Of a DNA stretch of 64,000 nucleotides, positions 49,255 through 59,652 are shown in pieces. The stretch's first letter is position 1. The number at the start of each line of letters is the position of its first letter. The DNA lies in NCBI RefSeq assembly GCF_040214835.1, contig NZ_CP157874.1, positions 3,848,001-3,912,000 of the forward strand, in the 5' to 3' direction. Origin of the DNA: Pseudomonas asiatica. Lineage in GTDB: Bacteria; Pseudomonadota; Gammaproteobacteria; Pseudomonadales; Pseudomonadaceae. Below the pieces are notes generated by a model that made no database searches, was not told the DNA's origin, and saw nothing but the letters and a program-made list of their open reading frames with translations. The position numbers and the translations under genes were made by a program.

Positions 49255-50034
49255 ATGATACAGATCGATGCTCTCCCCGCTTTCTCCGACAACTACATCT
49301 GGTTGTTACAGGATACTGCCAAACGCCGCTGCGCGGTGGTCGATCCGGGTGACGCCGGCCCAGTGGAACGCTGGCTATCGGCCAACCCCGGCTGGGTACT
49401 GAGCGACATCCTGGTCACCCACCACCACAACGACCACGTCGGCGGCGTGGAACGGCTCAAGCAACTGACCGGCGCGCGGGTTTGCGGCCCGGCCCACGAG
49501 CGCATTCCCTGCCGTGACCTGGCGCTGGACGAAGGTGACCAGGTGACCGTGCTTGGCGTGACCTTCCAGGTGCTGGCCGTGCCCGGCCATACCCTGGGGC
49601 ATATCGCCCTGTTCAGCGACCAGCCGGCAACGCCGGTGCTGTTCAGTGGCGACACGCTGTTCGCCGCCGGTTGCGGGCGCATGTTCGAAGGCACCCCCGA
49701 ACAGATGCAGCCAGCCCTCGCCCGCCTGGCAGCCCTGCCAGAGCAGACCGAGGTGTACTGCGCCCACGAATACACCCTGAGCAACCTGCGTTTCGCCAAG
49801 GCGGTGGAACCCGAGAACCCGCACGTTCAGCAGCGGTTCGAGGACGTTACCCGTTTGCGTGCCGACAATCGCATCACATTGCCATCAACGATCGGTTTGG
49901 AGCGCCTGACCAACCCCTTCCTGCGCACCTCTGAAACATTAGTTAAACAAAAAGCAGACGAATGGAAGGGACATTCAAACCCCTCGCATGTCGCTGTTTT
50001 TGCTGCCTTGAGGTCTTGGAAGGACACCTTCTGA
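49255..50034 (+). CDS. gloB: Hydroxyacylglutathione hydrolase (glyoxalase II)
   Basis: 259-residue metallo-beta-lactamase fold enzyme that hydrolyses S-D-lactoylglutathione to D-lactate and glutathione in methylglyoxal detoxification. The metal site is [10 protein letters not shown] (T55-H61), followed by [13 protein letters not shown] and [20 protein letters not shown], with a glyoxalase II C-terminal region [16 protein letters not shown]. Confidence 0.95.
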   Translation: MIQIDALPAFSDNYIWLLQDTAKRRCAVVDPGDAGPVERWLSANPGWVLSDILVTHHHNDHVGGVERLKQLTGARVCGPAHERIPCRDLALDEGDQVTVLGVTFQVLAVPGHTLGHIALFSDQPATPVLFSGDTLFAAGCGRMFEGTPEQMQPALARLAALPEQTEVYCAHEYTLSNLRFAKAVEPENPHVQQRFEDVTRLRADNRITLPSTIGLERLTNPFLRTSETLVKQKADEWKGHSNPSHVAVFAALRSWKDTF

Positions 50035-50134
50035 TAACCTCAAGATATATCGCAAGCGATGGTCAAAGGTTGACCAGGCCCGGAGCGGTTTCTAGAATCG
50101 CCGAAATTTTTCGCCCGGAAACCTGTGTCAGCCG

Positions 50135-51565
50135 ATGTCTTCCCGAAGCCGCAGAACCTCTCATTCCGTCGCCCTGACGCGCCTGGCCCAAATCAGTGCG
50201 CTGGCCCTGGCCGCCACTTTGGTGGGCTGCCAGAGCACCCGTCAGCTCGACGAATCCGATAGCGTTCGCGCTCACAACTACCAGGCGCGGATCAAACACA
50301 AGCCTTCACCGTTGCTGGTCAAGCCGGCCGAGCAGGCGCCACAGGACGTATGGGAACGCATGCGCCAGGGCTTTGCCCTGCAGGACAACATCGACGTCAA
50401 CCCGCGCATCGAGCAGCAGCGCCTGTGGTTCGCCAGCAACCCAAGCTACATCGAAAGCGCCGGCGAGCGTGGCAGCCTCTACCTGCACTACATCGTCGAG
50501 CGCCTCGAGGAACGCGACATGCCGCTGGAACTGGCCCTGCTGCCAGCCATCGAGAGCGCCTACAACCCGATGGCCTACTCGCGCGCCCATGCCGCGGGGA
50601 TGTGGCAGTTCATTCCGTCCACCGGCCGCCACTTCAATCTGCGCCAGACCAACTTCTACGATGGCCGTCGCGACGTGACCGCCTCGACCAACGCCGCCCT
50701 GGACTACCTCAGCCGCCTGCACGACATGTTCAACGGCGACTGGCTGCTGGCCCTGGCTGCCTACAACGCCGGCGAAGGCACAGTCAGCCGCGCCATCGAG
50801 CGCAACGAACGGCTCGGCCTGCCCACCGACTACTGGAACCTGCCGCTGCCGCAGGAAACCCGCGACTACGTGCCCAAGCTGCTGGCCCTGTCGCAGGTGG
50901 TACTCACGCCGGAAGCCTATGGCGTGAACCTGAACCCGATCGCCAACGAACCCTACTTCGAGGCGGTGGCCATCAACGACCGCCTCGACCTGTCGCGGGT
51001 AGCGGCCTTCGCCAACATCGACGAAGACGAGCTGATCCAGCTCAACCCGGCATTCAAGAAGCGCATGACCGTGGATGGCCCGCAGCAGCTGCTGGTACCC
51101 ACCGCCAAGGCGCAGCTGCTGAGCGACAGCCTGTCCAACCTCAAGCCCGAGCAACTGGTCAGCCTGCAGCCGAACAAGGCGGTGTTCGCCCGCGCCGTGG
51201 CCGAAGCCAAGGCCCCTGTGGCGGCGCGCAGCTACCGGGTCAAGCGCGGCGACAACCTGGGCGCCATCGCCAAGGCCAACCGCGTTTCGGTCAAGGACAT
51301 CAAGCGCTGGAACCGTCTCACCGGCAACAGCGTGCGCGCTGGCCAGGTCCTGGCCCTGCGCGGTGGCAGCGCGCCGAGCGCTGCTGGCAATCGGGTAGCC
51401 GCCTCCGGGCAGCGCTCCACGCAGTACAAGGTACGCAAAGGCGATTCGCTGTACCTGGTGGCCAAGCGCTTCAACGTGGAAATGAAGCACCTCAAACGCT
51501 GGAACCCGCGCAGCGGCCATGCCCTGAAGCCAGGCCAGACCCTCACCGTCTACCTCTCGCATTGA
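50135..51565 (+). CDS. mltD: Membrane-bound lytic murein transglycosylase D
   Basis: 476-residue lipoprotein that cleaves peptidoglycan. The lipobox is TLVGC with C32. The transglycosylase domain contains catalytic E140 in LLPAIESAYNP, then RAHAAGMWQFIPSTGRHF and ALAAYNAGEG. Two LysM domains follow, about residues 365-408 (YRVKRGDNLGAIAKANRVSV) and 429-476 (YKVRKGDSLYLVAKRFNVEM). Confidence 0.95.
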   Translation: MSSRSRRTSHSVALTRLAQISALALAATLVGCQSTRQLDESDSVRAHNYQARIKHKPSPLLVKPAEQAPQDVWERMRQGFALQDNIDVNPRIEQQRLWFASNPSYIESAGERGSLYLHYIVERLEERDMPLELALLPAIESAYNPMAYSRAHAAGMWQFIPSTGRHFNLRQTNFYDGRRDVTASTNAALDYLSRLHDMFNGDWLLALAAYNAGEGTVSRAIERNERLGLPTDYWNLPLPQETRDYVPKLLALSQVVLTPEAYGVNLNPIANEPYFEAVAINDRLDLSRVAAFANIDEDELIQLNPAFKKRMTVDGPQQLLVPTAKAQLLSDSLSNLKPEQLVSLQPNKAVFARAVAEAKAPVAARSYRVKRGDNLGAIAKANRVSVKDIKRWNRLTGNSVRAGQVLALRGGSAPSAAGNRVAASGQRSTQYKVRKGDSLYLVAKRFNVEMKHLKRWNPRSGHALKPGQTLTVYLSH

Positions 51566-51593
51566 TCCCCGCCTGCCGCATTGACGCGGTGGC

Positions 51594-51710
51594 TGTAGGA
51601 GCGGCCTTGTGTCGCGATCGGGCTGCGCAGCAGCCCCAGATTATTGAAGGTGATGCCGATATCGCTGGGGCTGCTGCGCAGCCCGATCGCGACACAAGGC
51701 CGCTCCTACA
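51594..51710. repeat. BIME: inverted REP pair, type A
   Basis: Inverted TGTAGGAGCGGCCTTGTGTC units separated by a spacer with GGGCTGC/GCAGCCC stems, between mltD and the first binding-protein gene. Confidence 0.9.
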
Positions 51711-51844
51711 GCTACCGCGTCATTCCCATTGGACAGAAGCAGGCACGCCCGCCAACCCCACCTTCAAAACCTCTCTTTTTCCAACCCCACCAAGCTGTTA
51801 CTGTACCCCGATCAAAGCCCAACGCCTCTGGATCGGATGCCGAC

Positions 51845-53674
51845 TTGATACGTCCCCTCCTGCTGTCACTCAGCCTGGCCTTGAGCTTTCCCGCAGCCGC
51901 GATGGTGAGCGAAAGCCACGGATACGCGCAGTTCGGCACGCTCAAGTACCCAGCCACATTCACCCATTTCGACTGGGTCAACCCGCAAGCGCCCAAGGGC
52001 GGCACCTTGCGGGCCATGGCTTTCGGTACCTTCGACACCCTCAACCCCTACACCTTCAAGGGGTCGAGCCCGATTACCACGCCCAATTTCCAGCAATACG
52101 GCATCAGCGAGCTGAACGAGCCGCTGATGGTCGGCACCGGCCAGTACGACCCGTCCGGCGACGAGCCGACCTCCAGCTACGGCCTGATCGCCCGCTCGGT
52201 GGAGTACAGCGAGGACCGCAGCTGGGTGGTGTTCAACCTGCGCCCGGAAGCCCACTGGCATGACGGCAAGCCGATCACCTCGGCAGACGTGGCTTTCTCC
52301 TACCGCACGCTGCTCAAGGATGGCCACCCGATCTACCGCACCAACCTGCAGGAAGTGCAGCGGGTGGACATCCTCGGCCCGCTGCGCATCCGCTTCGTGT
52401 TCAAGCGCGCCGGCAACCCGCTGCTGATCCTGCGCCTGGGCGAAATGCCGGTGCTGCCCAAGCACTACTGGCAAAAGCGCGACTTCAAGGCCACCACCTT
52501 CGAGCCCCCGCTGGGCAGCGGCCCCTACCGCATCACCCAGGTCCAGCCTGGGCGCCGGCTGGTGTTCGAACGGGTGAAGAACTACTGGGGCAAGGACCTG
52601 GCGGTAAACCGTGGCAAATACAACTTCAACCGCGTGGAATACGAGTTCTACCGCGACGCCACGGTCGCCTTCGAAGCGTTCAAGGCCGGCGAGTTCGACA
52701 TCTATATCGAGCACCAGGCGAAGAACTGGGCCAACGGCTACAACTTCCCGGCCGTGCGCCGGGGCGAGGTGATCAAGGCGCAGATCCCGCACCGCATCCC
52801 CACGCAAACCCAGGGCCTGTTCATGAACAGCCGCCGGGCCACCTTCAGCGACCCACGGGTACGCCAGGCGCTGGGGCTGATGCTCGACTTCGAGTGGACC
52901 AACCGCGCCCTGTTCAGCGGCGCCTACCGCCGCTCGACCAGCTACTACCCCAACAGCGAATTCGCCGCTACCGGCCTGCCTACCGGCAAGGAATGGCTGC
53001 TGCTGGCGCCGTTCCGTGACCAGTTGCCGGCCGCCTTGTTCAGCGAACCCTACAAGGTCAGCCAGACCGATGGCCGTGGCATCAGCCGCCAGACCTTGCG
53101 CCAGGCCCTCGGCCTGCTCGCCGAAGCCGGCTGGAAGCTGAACGGCCAGCGCCTGGTCGACAGCAAGGGCCAGCAGCTGCGCATGGAGCTGCTGCTGGTA
53201 AACCCCAACCTTGAACGCATCCTGCAACCGTATGTCGAAAACCTGGCCAGCATCGGCATCGATGCGCGCTTGCGTACCGTGGACCGCGCCCAGTACAAAC
53301 AACGCCTGGACCAGTTCGATTTCGACATGATTCTGATGACCCTGAACCAGACCCTGAGCCCGGGCCTCGAACAGTGGCTGTACTTCCACTCCAGCCAGGC
53401 CACGACCAAGGGCAGCAAGAACTATGCTGGGGTCAAGGACCCGGTGGTCGACCATCTGCTCGACACCCTGCTCGCCGCCCGTACCCGCGATGACCAGGTC
53501 GCCGCCGCCCGCGCCCTGGACCGCGTGCTCTCATGGCAGTACTACATGATCCCCAACTGGTACCTCGACAATCATCGCCTGGCCTACCGCAACCGGTTCG
53601 CCTTCGTCACCACGCCGCCCTACACCCTTGGGCTGAACAGCTGGTGGATCAAGACTTCGGAGAAAGCCCAATGA
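51845..53674 (+). CDS. nppA1: Peptide ABC transporter substrate-binding protein 1 (NppA1/YejA-like)
   Basis: 609-residue periplasmic family-5 binding protein. The signal peptide (MIRPLLLSLSLALSFPAAAM) begins at a TTG start at 51845, with GGA upstream; longer in-frame starts read through REP sequence. Motifs TLKYPATFTHFDWVNPQAPK and GGTLRAMAFGTFDTLNPYTF are typical of YejA-like microcin C binding proteins. It starts the five-gene importer; the next gene overlaps by four bases. In P. aeruginosa the homologous NppA1A2BCD takes up peptidyl-nucleoside antibiotics; here function is inferred from homology. Confidence 0.88.
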   Translation: MIRPLLLSLSLALSFPAAAMVSESHGYAQFGTLKYPATFTHFDWVNPQAPKGGTLRAMAFGTFDTLNPYTFKGSSPITTPNFQQYGISELNEPLMVGTGQYDPSGDEPTSSYGLIARSVEYSEDRSWVVFNLRPEAHWHDGKPITSADVAFSYRTLLKDGHPIYRTNLQEVQRVDILGPLRIRFVFKRAGNPLLILRLGEMPVLPKHYWQKRDFKATTFEPPLGSGPYRITQVQPGRRLVFERVKNYWGKDLAVNRGKYNFNRVEYEFYRDATVAFEAFKAGEFDIYIEHQAKNWANGYNFPAVRRGEVIKAQIPHRIPTQTQGLFMNSRRATFSDPRVRQALGLMLDFEWTNRALFSGAYRRSTSYYPNSEFAATGLPTGKEWLLLAPFRDQLPAALFSEPYKVSQTDGRGISRQTLRQALGLLAEAGWKLNGQRLVDSKGQQLRMELLLVNPNLERILQPYVENLASIGIDARLRTVDRAQYKQRLDQFDFDMILMTLNQTLSPGLEQWLYFHSSQATTKGSKNYAGVKDPVVDHLLDTLLAARTRDDQVAAARALDRVLSWQYYMIPNWYLDNHRLAYRNRFAFVTTPPYTLGLNSWWIKTSEKAQ

Positions 53675-55506
53675 CGCCAACGCACCGACTGCGCCGGCTG
53701 GCCGGCAGCCTGTTGCTTGCCTGCCTGAGCCTTCCCGCCCTGGCCGCACCGCAACATGCGCTCACCCTGTACGACGAGCCACCCAAGTACCCCGCCGACT
53801 TCAAGCACTTCGCCTACGTCAACCCTGACGCACCCAAGGGTGGCACCTTCCGCCAGTCCAGCTTCGGCGGTTTCGACAGCCTCAACCCGTTCATCAACAA
53901 GGGCGTGCCGGCCGAGAACATCAGCAGCATCTACGACACCCTGATGCGCCAGAGCCAGGACGAGCCGTTCACCGAGTACGGCCTGGTGGCCGGCAAGATC
54001 GAAAAGGCCCCGGACAACAGCTGGGTGCGCTTCTACCTGCGCCCCGAGGCACGCTTCCACGACGGCCACCCGATGCGCGCCGACGACGTGGTGTTCACCT
54101 TCAATGCCCTGATCAAGGACGGCGCGCCGCTGTACCGCCAGTACTACGCCGACGTCGCCGAAGTGGTCGCCGAAGACCCGCTGACGGTGCTGTTCACCTT
54201 CAAGCACAAGAACAACCGCGAGCTGCCGCTGATTCTCGGCCAACTGCCGGTATTGCCCAAGCACTGGTACGAAAGCCGCGATTTCAACCGCGGCAACCTG
54301 GAAATCCCGCTGGGCAGCGGCCCGTACAAGGTCGCCGAGGTCAAGGCCGGGCGCTCGGTGCGCTACGAGCGGGTCAAGGACTACTGGGCCAAGGACCTGC
54401 CGATCAACCGCGGCTTCTACAACTTCGACGTCATGACCTTCGACTCCTACCGCGACACCACCGTCGCCCTGGAAGCACTCAAGGCCGGGGCGTTCGACTA
54501 TGCGCTGGAAGTCAGCGCGAAGAACTGGGCCACCGCCTACAACGTACCCGCCGTGCGCGATGGCCGCCTGATCAAGGAAGAGTTGCCCAACGGCAACCCC
54601 ACGGGCATGCAGGGCTTCATCTTCAACATCCGCCGCCCGGTGTTCCAGGACGTGCGCGTGCGCCAGGCGCTGAGCCTGCTGCTGGACTACGAGTGGACCA
54701 ACAAGCAGCTGTTCAACGGCGCCTACACCCGCACCGGCAGCTACTTCGAAAACTCGGAAATGGCCGCCCGCGGCCTGCCCGGCCCCAGCGAACTGAAAAT
54801 CCTCGAACCACTGCGCGGCAAGGTCCCCGAGCAGGTATTCAGCGAAGCCTTCCGCAACCCGGTCAGTGACGGCAGCGGCATGATCCGCGAACAGCAGCGC
54901 CAGGCCTACAAGCTGCTGCAGGAAGCCGGCTGGAAAATCGTCGACGACAAGATGGTCGACGCCCAGGGCAAACCGGTGAGCATCGAGTTCCTGCTGGCAC
55001 AGACCGAGTTCGAACGCATCCTGCTGCCGTTCAAGCGCAACCTCGCCGACCTTGGCATCGACCTGAATATCCGCCGGGTCGACGTGTCCCAGTACATCAC
55101 CCGCTTGCGTTCGCGCGACTACGACATGATCGTCGGTGGCTACCCGCAGTCCAACTCGCCGGGCAACGAGCAGCGCGAGTTCTGGTCCAGTGCCGCCGCC
55201 GACAACCCCGGCAGCCGCAACTTCATCGGCCTGCGCGACCCGGCCATCGACCAGCTGGTGGAACAGCTGATCAATGCCGATTCGCGGCAGAGCCTGATCG
55301 ACCACTGCCGGGCCCTCGACCGCGTACTGCTGTGGGGCTACTACGTGATCCCAAACTGGCACATCAAGACCTGGCGCGTGGCCTACTGGAACCACATCGG
55401 CCACCCGGACGTCTCGCCCAAGTACGACATCGGCATCGACACCTGGTGGATCAAGCCCGGCGTAACCCCGGCCGTCAGCGAAACCACTGCGGACGAGGCC
55501 GAATAA
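53671..55506 (+). CDS. nppA2: Peptide ABC transporter substrate-binding protein 2 (NppA2/YejA-like)
   Basis: 611-residue periplasmic family-5 binding protein with signal peptide ([20 protein letters not shown]) and mature start near [12 protein letters not shown]. It is a paralogue of the protein encoded upstream (shared [26 protein letters not shown], and [20 protein letters not shown]). Two tandem binding proteins for one permease may widen the range of peptides or nucleoside-peptides. The ATG overlaps the upstream stop (ATGA). Confidence 0.9.
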   Translation: MTPTHRLRRLAGSLLLACLSLPALAAPQHALTLYDEPPKYPADFKHFAYVNPDAPKGGTFRQSSFGGFDSLNPFINKGVPAENISSIYDTLMRQSQDEPFTEYGLVAGKIEKAPDNSWVRFYLRPEARFHDGHPMRADDVVFTFNALIKDGAPLYRQYYADVAEVVAEDPLTVLFTFKHKNNRELPLILGQLPVLPKHWYESRDFNRGNLEIPLGSGPYKVAEVKAGRSVRYERVKDYWAKDLPINRGFYNFDVMTFDSYRDTTVALEALKAGAFDYALEVSAKNWATAYNVPAVRDGRLIKEELPNGNPTGMQGFIFNIRRPVFQDVRVRQALSLLLDYEWTNKQLFNGAYTRTGSYFENSEMAARGLPGPSELKILEPLRGKVPEQVFSEAFRNPVSDGSGMIREQQRQAYKLLQEAGWKIVDDKMVDAQGKPVSIEFLLAQTEFERILLPFKRNLADLGIDLNIRRVDVSQYITRLRSRDYDMIVGGYPQSNSPGNEQREFWSSAAADNPGSRNFIGLRDPAIDQLVEQLINADSRQSLIDHCRALDRVLLWGYYVIPNWHIKTWRVAYWNHIGHPDVSPKYDIGIDTWWIKPGVTPAVSETTADEAE

Positions 55507-55507
55507 C

Positions 55508-56581
55508 ATGCTGGCCTACATCCTGCGCCGCCTGCTGCTGATCATCCCGACCCTGTTCGGCATCCTGATCATCAACTTCATCATCGTCCAGGCCGCCCCC
55601 GGCGGCCCGGTCGAGCAGATGATCGCCAAGCTCGAAGGTTTCGAAGGCGCCACCAGCCGCATTGCCGGTGGCGGTGCCGAAGTGTCCGTGGCCGGCTCCA
55701 ACTACCGTGGCGCCCAGGGCCTGGACCCGGCACTGATCGCCGAGATCGAACGCATGTACGGCTTCGACAAGTCGCCGCCCGAGCGCCTGTGGATCATGAT
55801 CAAGAACTACGCCCGGCTGGACTTCGGCGACAGCTTCTTCCGCGATGCCAAGGTCATCGACCTGATCATCGAGAAGATGCCTGTGTCGATTTCGCTGGGG
55901 CTGTGGAGCACGCTGATCATGTACCTGGTGTCGATCCCGCTGGGCATTGCCAAGGCCGTGCGCCACGGCAGCCATTTCGACGTGTGGACCAGTTCGGCGA
56001 TCATCGTCGGCTACGCCATCCCGGCGTTCCTGTTCGCCATCCTGCTGATCGTGCTGTTCGCCGGCGGCAGCTACTTCGACTGGTTCCCGCTGCGCGGCCT
56101 CACCTCCAACAACTTCGACGAGCTGAGCACCACCGGCAAGGTGCTGGACTACTTCTGGCACCTGGTGCTGCCGATCACCGCGCTGGTCATCGGCAACTTC
56201 GCCACCATGACCTTGCTGACCAAGAACAGCTTCCTCGACGAGATCAACAAGCAATACGTGGTCACCGCCAAGGCCAAGGGCCTGAGCCGGCCACGGGTGC
56301 TGTACGGCCATGTGTTCCGCAACGCCATGCTGCTGGTGATTGCCGGTTTCCCTTCGGCGTTCATCGGCATCTTCTTCACCGGTTCCTTGCTGATCGAGGT
56401 GATCTTCAGCCTCGACGGCCTCGGCCTGATGAGTTTCGAGGCAGCCATCAACCGTGACTACCCGGTGGTCTTCGGCACCCTGTTCATCTTCACCCTGCTG
56501 GGGCTGGTGGTGAAACTGATCGGCGACCTGACCTACACCCTGGTCGATCCACGCATCGACTTCGCCAGCCGGGAGCACTGA
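55508..56581 (+). CDS. nppB: Peptide ABC transporter permease (NppB/YejB-like)
   Basis: 357-residue inner-membrane permease starting [20 protein letters not shown] with about six helices. The EAA-type loop is [20 protein letters not shown]. The insert near residues 50-80, with [20 protein letters not shown], is characteristic of YejB. It begins one base after the previous stop. Confidence 0.92.
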   Translation: MLAYILRRLLLIIPTLFGILIINFIIVQAAPGGPVEQMIAKLEGFEGATSRIAGGGAEVSVAGSNYRGAQGLDPALIAEIERMYGFDKSPPERLWIMIKNYARLDFGDSFFRDAKVIDLIIEKMPVSISLGLWSTLIMYLVSIPLGIAKAVRHGSHFDVWTSSAIIVGYAIPAFLFAILLIVLFAGGSYFDWFPLRGLTSNNFDELSTTGKVLDYFWHLVLPITALVIGNFATMTLLTKNSFLDEINKQYVVTAKAKGLSRPRVLYGHVFRNAMLLVIAGFPSAFIGIFFTGSLLIEVIFSLDGLGLMSFEAAINRDYPVVFGTLFIFTLLGLVVKLIGDLTYTLVDPRIDFASREH

Positions 56582-56582
56582 C

Positions 56583-57602
56583 ATGGCCTTGTCCCCCCTC
56601 AACCGCCGGCGCTTCGAGCGCTTCAAGGCCAACCGCCGTGGCTGGTGGTCGCTGTGGCTGTTCCTGATCCTGTTCGGCCTGAGCCTGGGCGCCGAGCTGA
56701 TCGCCAACGACAAGCCGATTGCCGTGCGCTACGACGGCGAATGGTACTTCCCGGCGTTCAAGCGCTACCCGGAAACCACCTTTGGCGGCGAATTCCCGCT
56801 GGAAGCCAACTACAAGAGCCCGTACATCCGCGAACTGCTGGAGAAGAAAGACAGCTTCGTGCTGTGGGCACCGATCCCGTTCAGCTACCAGAGCATCAAC
56901 TACGACCTGCGCGTACCCGCCCCGGCCCCACCTTCGGCGGACAACTGGCTGGGTACCGACGACCAGGGCCGCGATGTGCTGGCACGGGTGATCTACGGCT
57001 TCCGCATTTCCGTGCTGTTCGCCCTGACCCTGACCGTGCTCAGTTCCATCGTCGGCGTGATCGCCGGCGCCTTGCAGGGCTTCTATGGCGGCTGGGTCGA
57101 CCTGGCCGGGCAACGTTTCCTGGAAGTCTGGTCGGGCCTGCCGGTGCTGTACCTGCTGATCATCCTTGCCAGCTTCGTGCAGCCCAACTTCTGGTGGCTG
57201 CTGGGCATCATGCTGCTGTTCTCGTGGATGAGCCTGGTGGATGTGGTACGCGCCGAGTTCCTGCGCGGGCGCAACCTGGAATACGTGCGCGCAGCCCGCG
57301 CGTTGGGGATGCGCAACGGCGCGATCATGTACCGGCACATCCTGCCCAACGCCATGATCTCGACCATGACCTTCATGCCGTTCATTCTCACCGGCGCCAT
57401 CGGCACCCTCACCGCCCTGGACTTCCTCGGCTTCGGCCTGCCGCCGGGCGCACCATCGCTGGGCGAGCTGGTGGCCCAGGGCAAGTCCAACCTGCAGGCC
57501 CCATGGCTGGGCATCAGCGCCTTCGCCGTGCTGGCGCTGATGCTGAGCCTGCTGGTGTTCATCGGCGAATCCGCCCGCGATGCCTTCGACCCGAGGAAGT
57601 GA
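56583..57602 (+). CDS. nppC: Peptide ABC transporter permease (NppC/YejE-like)
   Basis: 339-residue permease with an N-terminal helix (GWWSLWLFLILFGLSLGAEL) and a long periplasmic loop before LGTDDQGRDVLARVIYGFRI, typical of OppC/YejE. The EAA loop is EYVRAARALGMRNGAIMYRH. It begins one base after nppB. Confidence 0.92.
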   Translation: MALSPLNRRRFERFKANRRGWWSLWLFLILFGLSLGAELIANDKPIAVRYDGEWYFPAFKRYPETTFGGEFPLEANYKSPYIRELLEKKDSFVLWAPIPFSYQSINYDLRVPAPAPPSADNWLGTDDQGRDVLARVIYGFRISVLFALTLTVLSSIVGVIAGALQGFYGGWVDLAGQRFLEVWSGLPVLYLLIILASFVQPNFWWLLGIMLLFSWMSLVDVVRAEFLRGRNLEYVRAARALGMRNGAIMYRHILPNAMISTMTFMPFILTGAIGTLTALDFLGFGLPPGAPSLGELVAQGKSNLQAPWLGISAFAVLALMLSLLVFIGESARDAFDPRK

Positions 57603-57603
57603 C

Positions 57604-59214
57604 ATGAGTGAACAGAACCTGATCGAAGTGCGCGACCTGGCGGTGGAGTTCGTCACCGGGGACCAGGCCCACCGCGTTGTGAACGGCATCAGCTTCGACA
57701 TCCGCAAGGGTGAGACGCTGGCACTGGTGGGCGAGAGTGGCTCGGGCAAATCGGTTACCGCACACTCGCTCCTGCGCCTGCTGCCCTACCCCCTGGCCCG
57801 CCACCCCAGCGGCAGCATCCGCTACGAGGGCAAGGACCTGCTGCAGCAGAACGAGAAGACCATGCAGCGCATTCGCGGCAACCGCATTGCAATGATCTTC
57901 CAGGAGCCGATGACCTCGCTGAACCCGTTGCACTGCATCGAGAAGCAGATCAACGAAATCCTCCTGTTGCACAAGGGCCTGACCGGCAAGGAGGCCACGG
58001 CGCGCACCCTGGAGCTGTTGGAGATGGTCGGCATTCCCGAGCCACGCAAGCGCCTGAAGGCACTGCCCCATGAGCTGTCGGGCGGGCAGCGCCAGCGGGT
58101 GATGATCGCCATGGCCCTGGCCAACGAGCCGGAACTGCTGATTGCGGATGAGCCGACCACGGCGCTGGACGTGACCGTGCAGTTGAAGATTCTCGAACTG
58201 CTCAAGGAACTGCAGGCGCGTCTGGGCATGGCCCTGCTGCTGATCAGCCATGACCTGAACCTGGTGCGGCGCATCGCCCACCGTGTGTGCGTGATGCAGC
58301 ACGGGCAGATTGTCGAGCAGGCCGAATGCGCCAGGCTGTTCAGCGCACCGCAGCACCACTACACGCAGATGCTGATCAATGCCGAACCCAGCGGGCTACC
58401 GGCGCACAACCCGGTGGGCGCGCCGTTGCTGGAGGTGGATGACCTCAAGGTGTGGTTCCCGATCAAGAAGGGCCTGCTGCGGCGCACGGTCGACCATGTG
58501 AAGGCGGTTGACGGGGTCAACTTCAGCTTGCCGCAAGGGCAGACGCTGGGGATTGTCGGCGAGTCCGGGTCGGGCAAGTCGACTTTGGGTTTGGCGATCT
58601 TGCGGCTGATCTCCAGCCAGGGCGGCATTCGCTTTCATGGGCAGGATCTGGAAGGGCTGAACCAGAAGGCCGTGCGCCCGTTGCGCCGGGAAATGCAGGT
58701 GGTGTTCCAGGACCCGTTCGGCAGCCTGAGCCCGCGCATGTGCGTGGAGGATATTGTCGGCGAAGGGTTGCGCATCCACCGCATCGGCACGGCGCAGGAA
58801 CAGGAAGCAGCGATTATTGCGGCCCTGGAGGAAGTGGGGCTGGACCCACGCACGCGGCATCGCTATCCGCATGAGTTTTCCGGTGGGCAGCGCCAGCGCA
58901 TTGCCATTGCCCGGGCGTTGGTATTGAAGCCGGCGCTGATCCTGCTGGATGAACCTACCTCGGCGCTGGACCGCACGGTACAGCGGCAGGTGGTGGAGTT
59001 GCTGCGCAATCTGCAGCAGAAATACAACCTGACCTACCTGTTCATCAGCCATGACCTGGCGGTAGTCAAGGCGTTGAGCCACCAGTTGATGGTGATCAAG
59101 CATGGGCATGTGGTGGAACAAGGGGATGCGCAGGCGATCTTCCATGCGCCGCAGCATCCGTATACCCGGCAGTTGCTGGAGGCGGCGTTCTTGGAAGTGG
59201 ATGCGGCTAGTTAG
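57604..59214 (+). CDS. nppD: Peptide ABC transporter ATP-binding protein, double cassette (NppD/YejF-like)
   Basis: 536-residue protein with two complete ATPase cassettes: Walker A LVGESGSGKSVTAH and IVGESGSGKSTLGL; signatures LSGGQRQRVMIAMAL and FSGGQRQRIAIARAL; Walker B ELLIADEPTTALD and LILLDEPTSALD. One protein thus replaces the usual pair OppD/OppF. The start MSEQNLIEV at 57604 follows GAGGAAG. It closes the operon. Confidence 0.93.
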   Translation: MSEQNLIEVRDLAVEFVTGDQAHRVVNGISFDIRKGETLALVGESGSGKSVTAHSLLRLLPYPLARHPSGSIRYEGKDLLQQNEKTMQRIRGNRIAMIFQEPMTSLNPLHCIEKQINEILLLHKGLTGKEATARTLELLEMVGIPEPRKRLKALPHELSGGQRQRVMIAMALANEPELLIADEPTTALDVTVQLKILELLKELQARLGMALLLISHDLNLVRRIAHRVCVMQHGQIVEQAECARLFSAPQHHYTQMLINAEPSGLPAHNPVGAPLLEVDDLKVWFPIKKGLLRRTVDHVKAVDGVNFSLPQGQTLGIVGESGSGKSTLGLAILRLISSQGGIRFHGQDLEGLNQKAVRPLRREMQVVFQDPFGSLSPRMCVEDIVGEGLRIHRIGTAQEQEAAIIAALEEVGLDPRTRHRYPHEFSGGQRQRIAIARALVLKPALILLDEPTSALDRTVQRQVVELLRNLQQKYNLTYLFISHDLAVVKALSHQLMVIKHGHVVEQGDAQAIFHAPQHPYTRQLLEAAFLEVDAAS

Positions 59215-59250
59215 CTTTTGACCGCGCCGGCTTCAAGCCATGCGCTATCC

Positions 59251-59292
59251 CTGTGGGAGCTGGCTTGCCGGCGATGGGCCGCAAAGCGGCCC
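59251..59292. repeat. Single REP-like unit, third type
   Basis: CTGTGGGAGCTGGCTTGCCG followed by GGGCCGC/GCGGCCC; only one arm is seen. This unit shares the GTGGGAGC core with types A and B. Confidence 0.65.
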
Positions 59293-59400
59293 GCTTTCGG
59301 CGAGGTGAAAAACAGACTTATCCCCTTCCTTGTAGGCCATTTCCCAATCCTCGCCGAACCCAAGACTTGCACCAAGGCTGATTAATATGTCGCCAGGGCC

Positions 59401-59494
59401 GGCCCTTTCGCGGGCACGCCCGCTCCCACAGGGCCACCACAGGTTTCAAGACTTGCGCAGTACCTGTGGGAGCGGGCGTGCCCGCGAAGAGGCC
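59401..59494. repeat. BIME: inverted REP pair, type B, upstream of DUF3077 remnant
   Basis: The arms GGCCCTTTCGCGGGCACGCC and partner, and a spacer close to that at 22566-22661 (TTTCAAGACTTGCGCAG against CTTCAAGACTTGCACAG), show common origin with the element upstream of the intact DUF3077 gene. Confidence 0.85.
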
Positions 59495-59529
59495 GGCCCA
59501 GGCAGTCGAGAATTTTCAGGGGATTCAAA

Positions 59530-59646
59530 ATGACCACGGAATACACCCAATTCACTGTCGAGAAGCCGATGATGATCTGGGCTGCCCACTACCTGAGTGC
59601 GATAGCCAAGGCGCTGATGGATCCGGCGCCAGCTGGCCTAGGCTGA
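59530..59646 (+). pseudogene. DUF3077 gene with in-frame internal deletion
   Basis: A 38-codon frame reads MTTEYTQFTV then EKPMMIWAAHYLSAIAKALM and a new tail DPAPAGLG. It equals the first ten and last part of the DUF3077 protein at 22267-22530, with about 48 middle residues missing in frame. The ribosome site and upstream 30 bases are shared with the intact copy. It may still be translated but lacks the cysteine-bearing central segment. Confidence 0.8.
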
Positions 59647-59652
59647 TGCAGC

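Larger units (their letters stand above)
59215..59529. other. Intergenic repeat region after nppD
   Basis: 315 bases with no gene. It contains a single REP-like unit at 59251-59292, a 100-base stretch with no clear structure, and a type-B BIME at 59401-59494 that continues into the DUF3077 remnant. No strong terminator for nppD was recognised. Confidence 0.6.

Noticed and set aside
51644..51844. Upstream start for the first binding protein
   Set aside because: It would place about 67 residues of REP-derived and non-signal sequence before an obvious signal peptide.
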